Shown here: piece after piece, positions 8,220 to 15,637 of the stretch
Layout of the letters: each line of letters starts with the position of its first letter
Numbering within the stretch: the first letter of the stretch is position 1
Made by a program: the position numbers and the translations under genes
Notes under the pieces: model-generated
The model's database searches: none
The model's input: only the letters and a program-made list of their open reading frames with translations
What the model was told of the DNA's origin: nothing
Assembly (NCBI GenBank): GCA_003731675.1
Contig: RCNQ01000036.1
Coordinates: 1 to 21,576 of the forward strand
Length of the DNA stretch: 21,576 bases
Source of the DNA: Bacteroidetes/Chlorobi group bacterium ChocPot_Mid
GTDB taxonomy: Bacteria; Bacteroidota; Ignavibacteria; Kapaibacteriales; UBA2268
Reading direction: 5' to 3'

Positions 8220-11200
8220 GTGAAATATATTGTAAACCTGATATTCTTTTTGTTTGTTATAACAGCGACAAGGGCAAATCAGAATAATTATCCTGACCAG
8301 TCAAATATGACTGATGGGGAAGGTAGAGCAAATTATTGCAATGACAGAATTTATTTAAAGATTAATAATTCTGCCAAATCTATTATGATGTCCAAAACAA
8401 AAAAAGAGAATACTTTGAGCAAATTCGGTATTGAAGAAATTGATAATATATTGGGAAAATATTCTGTCAGAACAATCGAAAATGCTTTCAAACAGAGGAT
8501 ATCTCTACCTGATAAAGTAAAAGAACGAATACAAAATCAAGAAATTCAGTTACCTGATTTATCAAGAATATATACTGTAAAAGTTGCTCAAAACCAGAAT
8601 CTGGTAAAATTAATTAAGGAACTCAAAACATCCTCCTTTATTGAATACGCTGAATTGGTCCCATTGGATTATCCTCTGGAAGTTCCCAACGATTCTATGT
8701 ATTCTCAATGCCAACATCTGCCACAAATCAAAGCAGAAGAAGCATGGAACATCATTAAAGGTGAAACAAGCGATTCAACAATCTTAGTCGGAATATGCGA
8801 TACAGGGACTGACTGGAACCATTCTGATTTGACCAACAATCTTTGGCAAAATCTTCTTGAAGATGCTGATAAAGATGGAAAAGTTATTGAATGGAATGAT
8901 TCTCTTAAAAAATATGTTTTAGACCCGGGAGATTTAAATGGTATTGATGATGACAATAATGGTTTTGTTGATGATTTAATAGGTTGGGACTTTCTGGAAG
9001 ATTATGAAAAGGATTCTCAGGGGAATAATCCTGAGGACTTCAATAATCACGGGACACATGTGGCAGGAATATCTGCAGGTGTGACAAATAATGCTAATGG
9101 GATAGCTTCGATTAGCTGGAATGTCAAATTTGTTCCGACATCACATTCAGCACCAGGTTTTAATTATATACTCAGAGGATTTGAGGGAATTGTTTATTTA
9201 GCAGAGCTTGGATGTGATATTATTAATTGCAGTTGGGGAGGTGGAGGATATTCCCGAGCTAATGCAGAAGCAATAGAGTATGCTAATGCTTTGGGAACGT
9301 TAGTTGTCGTTGCGGCAGGAAATAATAACTATTCTGAACCTTTTTATCCTTCTTCGTATCCTTATGTAGTAAGTGTTGCATCTGTAGCTTCCACAGATGC
9401 AAAAGCAAGTTATTCGAATTATGGTAATCATGTTGATATTTCTGCACCAGGAGGACAAACAAATATTGATGGTGGAATATTGAGTTGTGTAAGAAATGGA
9501 GGATATCAAAGGTTTCAGGGTACATCAATGGCGAGCCCAGTCGCCGCAGGTTCTTTTGCTTTGGTCAAAGCAAAGTATCCGAATTGGACAAATGAACAAT
9601 TAAAAAGACAAGTAATAGGAACTGCTGACAATATTGATTCCTTGAATACAAATTATAAAAATATGCTGGGTAGTGGCAGAATTAATGTTTACAGGGCTTT
9701 GACTGAGAAAAACATCCAAATCCCCAAAACATTGAAACTTGATTTAGTCCATGTGGAAGCAGACGACAGCACAGGAAATGCAAATCAAAATAAAGCATTA
9801 GAACCTGGCGAGACGATAAGACTCGGTTTTTTAATCAGGAATTATTCAATACTGACAGGTTCAGAAAAAAGCACATTAAGACTTAGTTGTGAAGACGATT
9901 ATATTGAAATCATTTCAGATTCCTGCAATACGAAATTCATTCCCGATGGCTATACGGAAACACCACTTGTGTTTGAAGTAAAAATATCTGATAAAGCTAA
10001 GTCAAAATTTGTAAAGTTCACTTTAACCCCTGAATCTGAGGATGCTGAAATTCAATTAGGTCAAAATATGACATTCTATCTTCCTATTAATTCAGGTGGA
10101 ATATTGATATGGGAAGGACAAAGTCGTGCCCAGGGATATAGTGGAGATTTTATATCAACATTTTTGACAAATCAAGGTGTTGAGAATATTTATACGAATA
10201 TTTTTCCAGTGTCATTGGTAGGCTATGATGCAGTATTCCTTTCATTTGGTTCTATTGGTTCAAACTATGATGCAATTCCCTTAAATGATTGGATGGCTTC
10301 CGATATTGTTGATTATTTAAAAAACGGGGGTAAGCTTTACATTGAAGGTATGGATATTCTTGGCTTTGACCAAATGCACAATAAAGAATTTCTGTCATTA
10401 CTGGGCATTGACTCTACAGCAGATGGAAGTGATAAAGCTTATTCAATTGATTCTTTGTATGGACAATCCGGGACAATATGTGAAGGATTGACTTTCTGGA
10501 AAGCAAATGTCGGTGGATTCCAATCAATAGACAACATATTCCCTAATAATAGTGGCAAGGTAGCTTTATTCGAAAAAAATTATGGGAACGCTGCTATTCA
10601 AAATGAAGGTGAATATGGGCAAAGAACTTTTTCCAGTGTTTATCCGATTGGGCATTTGATAGATAGGAAGCATCCTAATTCGAGATATGAATTAATAAAA
10701 AGGATAATGAACTTTTTCGGGTTATCATTTGATTATGTTGTTCCAAAGTTTACTTATTATCCTAAGACAGGACATGCACCACTTAAAGTTAATTTTAATG
10801 ATGAATCTTATACATCTGTTGATGTATTAAAACGAATATGGGATTATGAAGGGAATGGAAACACCAAAATTGAAACAAATCCTGAAACATCAAATATATA
10901 CTTGCAAAAGGGAGATTATAATTCATTCCTAACTTTAGAAACGACCAAAGGGACATACACAGTGTCTAATCCGCTATATGTATTTGATGGGGAATCATCA
11001 GTCCTGTTTGAAGAGAATAAATTAGGACAGATAGCGGATACAACTCTTAACATCAGGGAAGACTTTACAGTTGAAGCATGGATTATGCCATCAAATATTA
11101 GTACAAGTACATGGGAAGTACTTATGGACAAGGTTCAGGTCTCTTTAAATATTAATAATACGAGGAGTCTGAGGTTATACACCTATCATGATAATCGTTC

Positions 11201-12422
11201 AATAACAGAAATCACAACATCACCTGAATCAATAACTTTTACCAAATGGCAGCATGTTGCAGTAACATTTGATGGAGATTCGACTTTTAAAATATACATT
11301 AATGGAAATGAGCAGGAATTGAAATATTTAAGAGGACCAGGCAAGGGTTTGATTAAGGATAATAAATTATCACCGTTTACCATTGGAAAAAGTTATGATT
11401 GGTGGAATGCTTTTGAGGGTCGGATTGATGAATTCCGTTTTTGGAGCAAAGCACGAACAAAACAGGAAATACGCTCTACGATGTTCAGAAAACTCAATGG
11501 TAACGAAGATAGCTTAATGATTTATTGGAAATTCAACGAAGGCAATGGCGATACTGCAAAAGATTTCAGTAATCATAACAGAACCTGCAAATTGAATTCA
11601 GACTGGAGACAAGGTATTCACGAGGGACATATAACTGAACAACCAAAATCAAACATGATTTGCGAAGGAAAACCTTATGTTTTATCTGTTGAAGTAGTCA
11701 CTGGTGGGGATTCGCTACTTTACCAATGGGTAAAAGACAGTAAGGCAATCCCAAAAGCTAATGAAAGAAAATATTACATTGATGAAATGACAAAAACAGA
11801 TGTCGGTAATTATCAAGTTATGATAACCAATAATGATACATGGGACAGAGAATTTTCAGATATTGCCTATGTCGGTATGGGTGAAAATCCGAAAATTATT
11901 GAACAAACAAAGGGGAATCTGGAGTTCAAAGGAGGTGATACTTTACTTCTTAATGTTTCGGCAAAATCAGATACTCCGCTTGAATACGAGTGGTTCAAAG
12001 ATGATACAAGTCTGAATTATTACAAACCTCAGTACAGGAAAGAGAAAATTACAATAGATGATGCCGGAAAATATTATTGTGTAGTTATGAATGATTGTGG
12101 TTTTATTGAATCAGAAAGAATCTATGTAACGGTTATTTCAGAAGTTGAAAATGATGAAGATGATGAAATCAATTTTGACATTCAACCCAACCCAGTTAAT
12201 GAAAATTCTATGTTAATAATCAATTCAGATAATAAATTTTTTACTGAAATAATAATCAGTGACATTTTAGGTAAAGAAATCAATAAGACAGATATTGTAG
12301 TTAATGGTAAAGTATTCCTGAATATTAATAAATTATTGAATCCAAAACAAAGCGGAATTTACTATATTACAATCAAGTATGGTAATTACAGAATAACAAA
12401 ACCAATAATTTATTTGGAATAA
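8220..12422 (+). CDS. T9SS-secreted subtilisin-like (S8) serine protease, multidomain
   Basis: 1400 residues from the GTG start at 8220; an upstream in-frame TTG at 8208 would add four. Signal peptide ~1-20 (core VNLIFFLFVITATRA). A propeptide-like region (~25-150) precedes the S8 catalytic domain (~165-500). The triad is intact: Asp194 in CDTGTDWNHSDL, His277 in NNHGTHVAG, Ser436 in GTSMASP, with oxyanion Asn368 in AAGN. An acidic insert between Asp and His (NGIDDDNNGFVDD) probably binds calcium. Then follow a beta-sandwich linker (~503-620), a GATase-like alpha/beta segment without a recognisable catalytic Cys (~627-840), a PKD-like domain (~842-920), a LamG/concanavalin-like domain ending GRIDEFRFWSKAR (~926-1125), two Ig-like domains with EWFKD- and YQWVKD-type strands (~1140-1307), and a T9SS type A tail (~1319-1400; QPNPVNENS, SGIYYITI). 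It is likely a surface or released protease; the LamG and Ig parts suggest glycan or protein binding. A weak hairpin follows the stop. Confidence 0.93.
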   Translation: MKYIVNLIFFLFVITATRANQNNYPDQSNMTDGEGRANYCNDRIYLKINNSAKSIMMSKTKKENTLSKFGIEEIDNILGKYSVRTIENAFKQRISLPDKVKERIQNQEIQLPDLSRIYTVKVAQNQNLVKLIKELKTSSFIEYAELVPLDYPLEVPNDSMYSQCQHLPQIKAEEAWNIIKGETSDSTILVGICDTGTDWNHSDLTNNLWQNLLEDADKDGKVIEWNDSLKKYVLDPGDLNGIDDDNNGFVDDLIGWDFLEDYEKDSQGNNPEDFNNHGTHVAGISAGVTNNANGIASISWNVKFVPTSHSAPGFNYILRGFEGIVYLAELGCDIINCSWGGGGYSRANAEAIEYANALGTLVVVAAGNNNYSEPFYPSSYPYVVSVASVASTDAKASYSNYGNHVDISAPGGQTNIDGGILSCVRNGGYQRFQGTSMASPVAAGSFALVKAKYPNWTNEQLKRQVIGTADNIDSLNTNYKNMLGSGRINVYRALTEKNIQIPKTLKLDLVHVEADDSTGNANQNKALEPGETIRLGFLIRNYSILTGSEKSTLRLSCEDDYIEIISDSCNTKFIPDGYTETPLVFEVKISDKAKSKFVKFTLTPESEDAEIQLGQNMTFYLPINSGGILIWEGQSRAQGYSGDFISTFLTNQGVENIYTNIFPVSLVGYDAVFLSFGSIGSNYDAIPLNDWMASDIVDYLKNGGKLYIEGMDILGFDQMHNKEFLSLLGIDSTADGSDKAYSIDSLYGQSGTICEGLTFWKANVGGFQSIDNIFPNNSGKVALFEKNYGNAAIQNEGEYGQRTFSSVYPIGHLIDRKHPNSRYELIKRIMNFFGLSFDYVVPKFTYYPKTGHAPLKVNFNDESYTSVDVLKRIWDYEGNGNTKIETNPETSNIYLQKGDYNSFLTLETTKGTYTVSNPLYVFDGESSVLFEENKLGQIADTTLNIREDFTVEAWIMPSNISTSTWEVLMDKVQVSLNINNTRSLRLYTYHDNRSITEITTSPESITFTKWQHVAVTFDGDSTFKIYINGNEQELKYLRGPGKGLIKDNKLSPFTIGKSYDWWNAFEGRIDEFRFWSKARTKQEIRSTMFRKLNGNEDSLMIYWKFNEGNGDTAKDFSNHNRTCKLNSDWRQGIHEGHITEQPKSNMICEGKPYVLSVEVVTGGDSLLYQWVKDSKAIPKANERKYYIDEMTKTDVGNYQVMITNNDTWDREFSDIAYVGMGENPKIIEQTKGNLEFKGGDTLLLNVSAKSDTPLEYEWFKDDTSLNYYKPQYRKEKITIDDAGKYYCVVMNDCGFIESERIYVTVISEVENDEDDEINFDIQPNPVNENSMLIINSDNKFFTEIIISDILGKEINKTDIVVNGKVFLNINKLLNPKQSGIYYITIKYGNYRITKPIIYLE

Positions 12423-12472
12423 AAAGGATTAGAAAAATATAATTAAATGTTATAAATTTAAATTAATTTACC

Positions 12473-12498
12473 AAAAAATGCTTCAAAAACCATTTTTT
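12473..12498 (+). terminator. Weak candidate intrinsic terminator after the S8 protease
   Basis: AAAAAATG (12473-12480) pairs with CATTTTTT (12491-12498) around a 10-nt loop, followed by more T-rich sequence. The 8-bp stem is almost all A-T, so it would be weak. Its position about 50 nt after the protease stop and before korA fits separation of the two transcription units. Confidence 0.4.
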
Positions 12499-12542
12499 TA
12501 GTATTTTTGTTAGTTTTTGTTATCAAAAAAATAAAAACATAT

Positions 12543-12620
12543 TAGTTACAGTATTTCATTAATTACTAACTAAGTATTGAATTTTATTTTTTTGTTTGCT
12601 AAGTTTAGTTAATTAACTAA
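12543..12620. promoter_or_regulatory. Clustered TTAGTTA inverted repeats upstream of korAB (candidate operator)
   Basis: A perfect 16-bp palindrome TTAGTTAATTAACTAA lies at 12605-12620, ending 56 nt before the korA ATG. The same half-site occurs as a spaced inverted pair further upstream: TTAGTTA at 12543-12549 and TAACTAA at 12567-12573. Four copies of one 7-mer in two inverted pairs within 78 bp is more order than AT-richness easily explains. It could bind a dimeric regulator controlling korAB. No regulator gene is nearby. The rest of the 254-bp spacer shows only AT-rich sequence. Confidence 0.45.
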
Positions 12621-12676
12621 TAAAAATGGTAATAACAGAAAATAATTAATTTGTTTTTTATTTAAGTAGAAAAAAT

Positions 12677-14515
12677 ATGGAAAAAAAAGTTGAGAAACTT
12701 GACCGTGTAACGATACGATTTGCTGGTGATTCCGGTGACGGAATGCAGTTGTCTGGCACTCAGTTTTCGAACACATCAGGTACAATGGGAAATGATGTAA
12801 ACACATTTCCGGATTATCCGTCTGAAATTCGTGCCCCTGAAGGCACTTTATATGGTGTTAGTGCTTACCAGATTCAATTTTCATCTACCAGAATTCACAC
12901 TTATGGCGATAGAATTGATGTTTTGGTTGCAATGAACGCTTCTTCATTGAAGGTTAATTTGCCCAAAGTCAGAAAAGGAGGACTCATTATAGCTAATACT
13001 GCCGGGTTTGGTAAGAAAAATTTAGAGCTTGCTAAATACGAAACAAATCCTCTTGATGATGGCTCTTTGAAAGATTATAAAGTCGTTTCATTAGATATGG
13101 TAAGTGAAGTTAGGGAAGCTTTGAAAGGACTTGAACTATCTCCTAAAAATGTTGACAGGTCAAAAAACATATTCGCTTTGGGAATAACTTATTGGCTTTT
13201 TGACAGAGAGATGAATTCAACAGAGAAATGGTTACAAACAAAATTTGGGAAAAAACCAGCTTTATATGAATCGAATAAAAGGGTTCTTCAGGCAGGTTAT
13301 GAGTATGCAAAAAATTCAGATTTGTTCCCAGTTCAATATAAAATTGAAGATGCTAAATTAGAAAAAGGTATATACAGAAATATTACTGGTAATGAAGCAT
13401 GTGCTATTGGATTAACAGTTGGAGCAAAGAAAGCAAATCTACCTTTGTTCCTTGGTTCCTATCCAATCACACCAGCGACTGAGATTCTACACTGGATATC
13501 AGGTTACAAGAAATATGGTGTAAAGCATTTGCAAGCAGAAGATGAAATTGCAGGTATATCAAGTGCAATTGGAGCATCATTCGCCGGATATTTGGCGGCT
13601 ACAACGACAAGTGGTCCTGGGCTTTCTCTTAAAGTTGAAGCTATCGGATTAGCAGTAATTTTAGAATTACCTCTTGTCATTATTGATGTTCAAAGAGGTG
13701 GTCCAAGTACAGGATTGCCGACCAAACCAGAGCAATCTGATTTATTGATGGCAATGTATGGCAGGCATGGTGAAGCTCCTGTTCCAATAGTTGCCGCAAG
13801 AAGTGCCGCAGATTGTTTTTACCAGACAATTGAAGCAATAAGAATTGCTCTTAAATATATGACACCAGTAATCTTATTGACAGATGGCTATTTGGCACAG
13901 GGGACCAGTCCATTCAAAGTACCTAAAATTGATGAATTACCTGATTTGTCAGTAAAATTTTGGACTGACCCTAAAACTTTCCAACCATACAAAAGAGACC
14001 CTGTTACTTTAGCTCGTCCATGGGCTGTTCCTGGAACTCAGGGATTAGAACATAGAATTGGTGGATTAGAAAAAGAAGATTTGACTGGATTGGTAAGTCA
14101 AGACCCATTAAATCATCAAAAAATGGTTAACCTTAGAGCCGCAAAAATTGAAGGAATTGTTAATGATATTCCACCTGCTGTTGTTGAAGGTGAGCAGGAA
14201 GGTGACTTATTAGTAATCGGTTGGGGTGGTACTTACGGAGCTATAACTGATGCTTATAATCAGTTGAGAAGTGAAGGCAAAAAATTATCTTACTGCCATT
14301 TGGTACATCTTAATCCGCTACCTTCGAATTTAGGTGATATATTGAAAAGATTTAAAAGGGTTTTAGTACCTGAGCTAAATAGCGGTCAATTAAGGACACT
14401 TTTGCAAGCAAAATATCTCAGACCAATTTTGGGATTAAACAAAGTCCAAGGATTACCACTTAAATCTGATGAAGTTGAAGATAAAATAAATGAATTGTTA
14501 GAGGAGGGAAAATAA
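12677..14515 (+). CDS. korA: 2-oxoglutarate:ferredoxin oxidoreductase alpha subunit (gamma-alpha fusion)
   Basis: Alpha subunit of a two-subunit 2-oxoacid:ferredoxin oxidoreductase, most likely 2-oxoglutarate synthase, which interconverts 2-oxoglutarate + CoA and succinyl-CoA + CO2 with ferredoxin. The 612 residues carry an N-terminal gamma domain (~9-215) with RFAGDSGDGMQLSGTQF and DYPSEIRAPEGT. The alpha domain (~235-610) contains YPITPATE at 262-269, the 2-oxoacid/TPP loop conserved in two-subunit enzymes, then AEDEIAGISSAIGAS and QRGGPSTGLPTKPEQSDL. This gamma-alpha fusion is the KorA form known from Chlorobium and many Bacteroidota. Substrate preference cannot be proven by reading; pyruvate or broad specificity is possible. 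The ATG at 12677 directly precedes MEKKVEKLDRVTIRFAG; its upstream Shine-Dalgarno sequence is weak. The stop is 1 nt before korB, so they form an operon. No ferredoxin or delta subunit is adjacent. Confidence 0.93.
   Translation: MEKKVEKLDRVTIRFAGDSGDGMQLSGTQFSNTSGTMGNDVNTFPDYPSEIRAPEGTLYGVSAYQIQFSSTRIHTYGDRIDVLVAMNASSLKVNLPKVRKGGLIIANTAGFGKKNLELAKYETNPLDDGSLKDYKVVSLDMVSEVREALKGLELSPKNVDRSKNIFALGITYWLFDREMNSTEKWLQTKFGKKPALYESNKRVLQAGYEYAKNSDLFPVQYKIEDAKLEKGIYRNITGNEACAIGLTVGAKKANLPLFLGSYPITPATEILHWISGYKKYGVKHLQAEDEIAGISSAIGASFAGYLAATTTSGPGLSLKVEAIGLAVILELPLVIIDVQRGGPSTGLPTKPEQSDLLMAMYGRHGEAPVPIVAARSAADCFYQTIEAIRIALKYMTPVILLTDGYLAQGTSPFKVPKIDELPDLSVKFWTDPKTFQPYKRDPVTLARPWAVPGTQGLEHRIGGLEKEDLTGLVSQDPLNHQKMVNLRAAKIEGIVNDIPPAVVEGEQEGDLLVIGWGGTYGAITDAYNQLRSEGKKLSYCHLVHLNPLPSNLGDILKRFKRVLVPELNSGQLRTLLQAKYLRPILGLNKVQGLPLKSDEVEDKINELLEEGK
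14501..14508 (+). promoter_or_regulatory. Strong ribosome binding site for korB inside the korA 3' end
   Basis: GAGGAGGG lies within the last codons of korA and ends 8 nt before the korB ATG at 14517. It is the best Shine-Dalgarno match in the window; most other genes here have weak or no such sequence. It should secure near-equal synthesis of the two subunits. Confidence 0.7.
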
Positions 14516-14516
14516 T

Positions 14517-15563
14517 ATGACAACAATAATAGATGAAATTATTCAAAGACCACATGAGGGACCTTTGGCAACTTCACCGAAGGATTTTAAAGCACCTATT
14601 GATGTTCGCTGGTGTGCCGGTTGCGGAGGATTTTCAATTCTTGCACAGACACAAAGGATACTTGCCACACTTGGCATTCCAAAAGAGAAGTTTGTATTCA
14701 TCTCTGGTATCGGATGTTCAAGTCGTTTTCCATATTACGTTGATGTTTATGGAATGCACACTTTGCATGGTAGAGCATTGGCAATTGCATCAGGTGTAAA
14801 AATTGCGAGACCTGATTTGTCAGTTTGGATTGCTACTGGAGATGGTGATGGGTTGAGTATTGGTGGTAACCACTTCATTCATACTGCCCGTCGTAATGTG
14901 GATTTACAGGTTTTATTATTCAATAATGCTGTGTATAGTCTGACAAAAGGGCAATATTCTCCGACCTCACTTGAGGGGCAGATTACAAAATCATCACCTC
15001 TGGGTGTACTCGATGACCCATTTAATCCTGCGGCATTGGCTTTGGGAGCTGGAGCTACATTTGTTGCAAGAGCTTATGACAGAGATGCAAAAACAATGCA
15101 ATATATGTTCGAAAGAGCCGCAAAGCACAAAGGTTTTGCATTTGTCGAAGTCTATGCTAACTGTGTTATTTTCAATGATGGTGCATTTGATGAATTTACT
15201 ATGAAGGACAGCAGACCTGAGCATACTGTTGAGCTTATTCACGGTCAGCCATTAGTATTCGGTGCAAATCAGGACAAGGGAATTAAGCTTGATGGTTTCC
15301 AACCAATAGTTGTTTCATTGACTGACGGCAAATATTCCAAAGATGATTTGCTTGTTCATAATGAAAAAGATTCAACACTTGCTTACATCTTAGCAAATAT
15401 GACTTATGCACCGGGATTGCCAAGACCTATGGGTATATTCCAGGCAATTGATAGACCAAGTTATAATGAAAAGGTTGTCTGGCAGTTAGAGCATTATGCA
15501 AAAGCCCCTGGTGCTGGTGATTTAGAGGCATTACTAAAAGGTGAAGATTATTGGGAAATTTAA
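14517..15563 (+). CDS. korB: 2-oxoglutarate:ferredoxin oxidoreductase beta subunit (TPP and [4Fe-4S] binding)
   Basis: Catalytic beta subunit partnering KorA. The 348 residues show the thiamine diphosphate motif GDGD at 108-111, with the paired Asn at 136-137 (FNN) completing the GDG...NN signature. Four cysteines fit the [4Fe-4S] ligands of two-subunit enzymes: Cys33 and Cys36 (RWCAGCGG), Cys67 (GIGCSSRFPYY) and Cys216 (YANCVIFND). The cluster passes electrons from the TPP intermediate to ferredoxin. GMHTLHGRALAIASGVK and LTKGQYSPTS are typical family stretches. The gene starts 1 nt after the korA stop behind a strong GAGGAGG and ends before a clear hairpin terminator, so korAB is a closed two-gene unit. 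All expected residues are present. Possible roles are an oxidative TCA step, or 2-oxoglutarate synthesis as in the reductive TCA cycle of green sulfur bacteria; the window cannot decide. Confidence 0.94.
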   Translation: MTTIIDEIIQRPHEGPLATSPKDFKAPIDVRWCAGCGGFSILAQTQRILATLGIPKEKFVFISGIGCSSRFPYYVDVYGMHTLHGRALAIASGVKIARPDLSVWIATGDGDGLSIGGNHFIHTARRNVDLQVLLFNNAVYSLTKGQYSPTSLEGQITKSSPLGVLDDPFNPAALALGAGATFVARAYDRDAKTMQYMFERAAKHKGFAFVEVYANCVIFNDGAFDEFTMKDSRPEHTVELIHGQPLVFGANQDKGIKLDGFQPIVVSLTDGKYSKDDLLVHNEKDSTLAYILANMTYAPGLPRPMGIFQAIDRPSYNEKVVWQLEHYAKAPGAGDLEALLKGEDYWEI

Positions 15564-15582
15564 ATAGTGATTTTATAATTGA

Positions 15583-15619
15583 AAAAAGGGGTAATACTAA
15601 TCGAGTAAAACCCCTTTTT
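15583..15619. terminator. Bidirectional intrinsic terminator between korB and the convergent T9SS gene
   Basis: AAAAAGGGGT (15583-15592) pairs perfectly with ACCCCTTTTT (15610-15619) over a 17-nt loop. The G-C core flanked by A-run and T-run works on both strands: it lies 20 nt after the korB stop and 18 nt after the stop of the convergent gene. Confidence 0.8.
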
Positions 15620-15637
15620 CTGTATTTCAGAGTTCGT

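Noticed and set aside
12423..12676. Possible small RNA, tRNA or riboswitch in the spacer before korA
   Set aside because: Too AT-rich and without tRNA-like arms or a G-C rich conserved core; only a weak hairpin and the TTAGTTA elements could be supported.
12609..12806. 65-codon minus-strand open frame covering the korA start
   Set aside because: Overlaps the conserved korA N-terminus and the spacer; composition is that of antisense AT-rich DNA.
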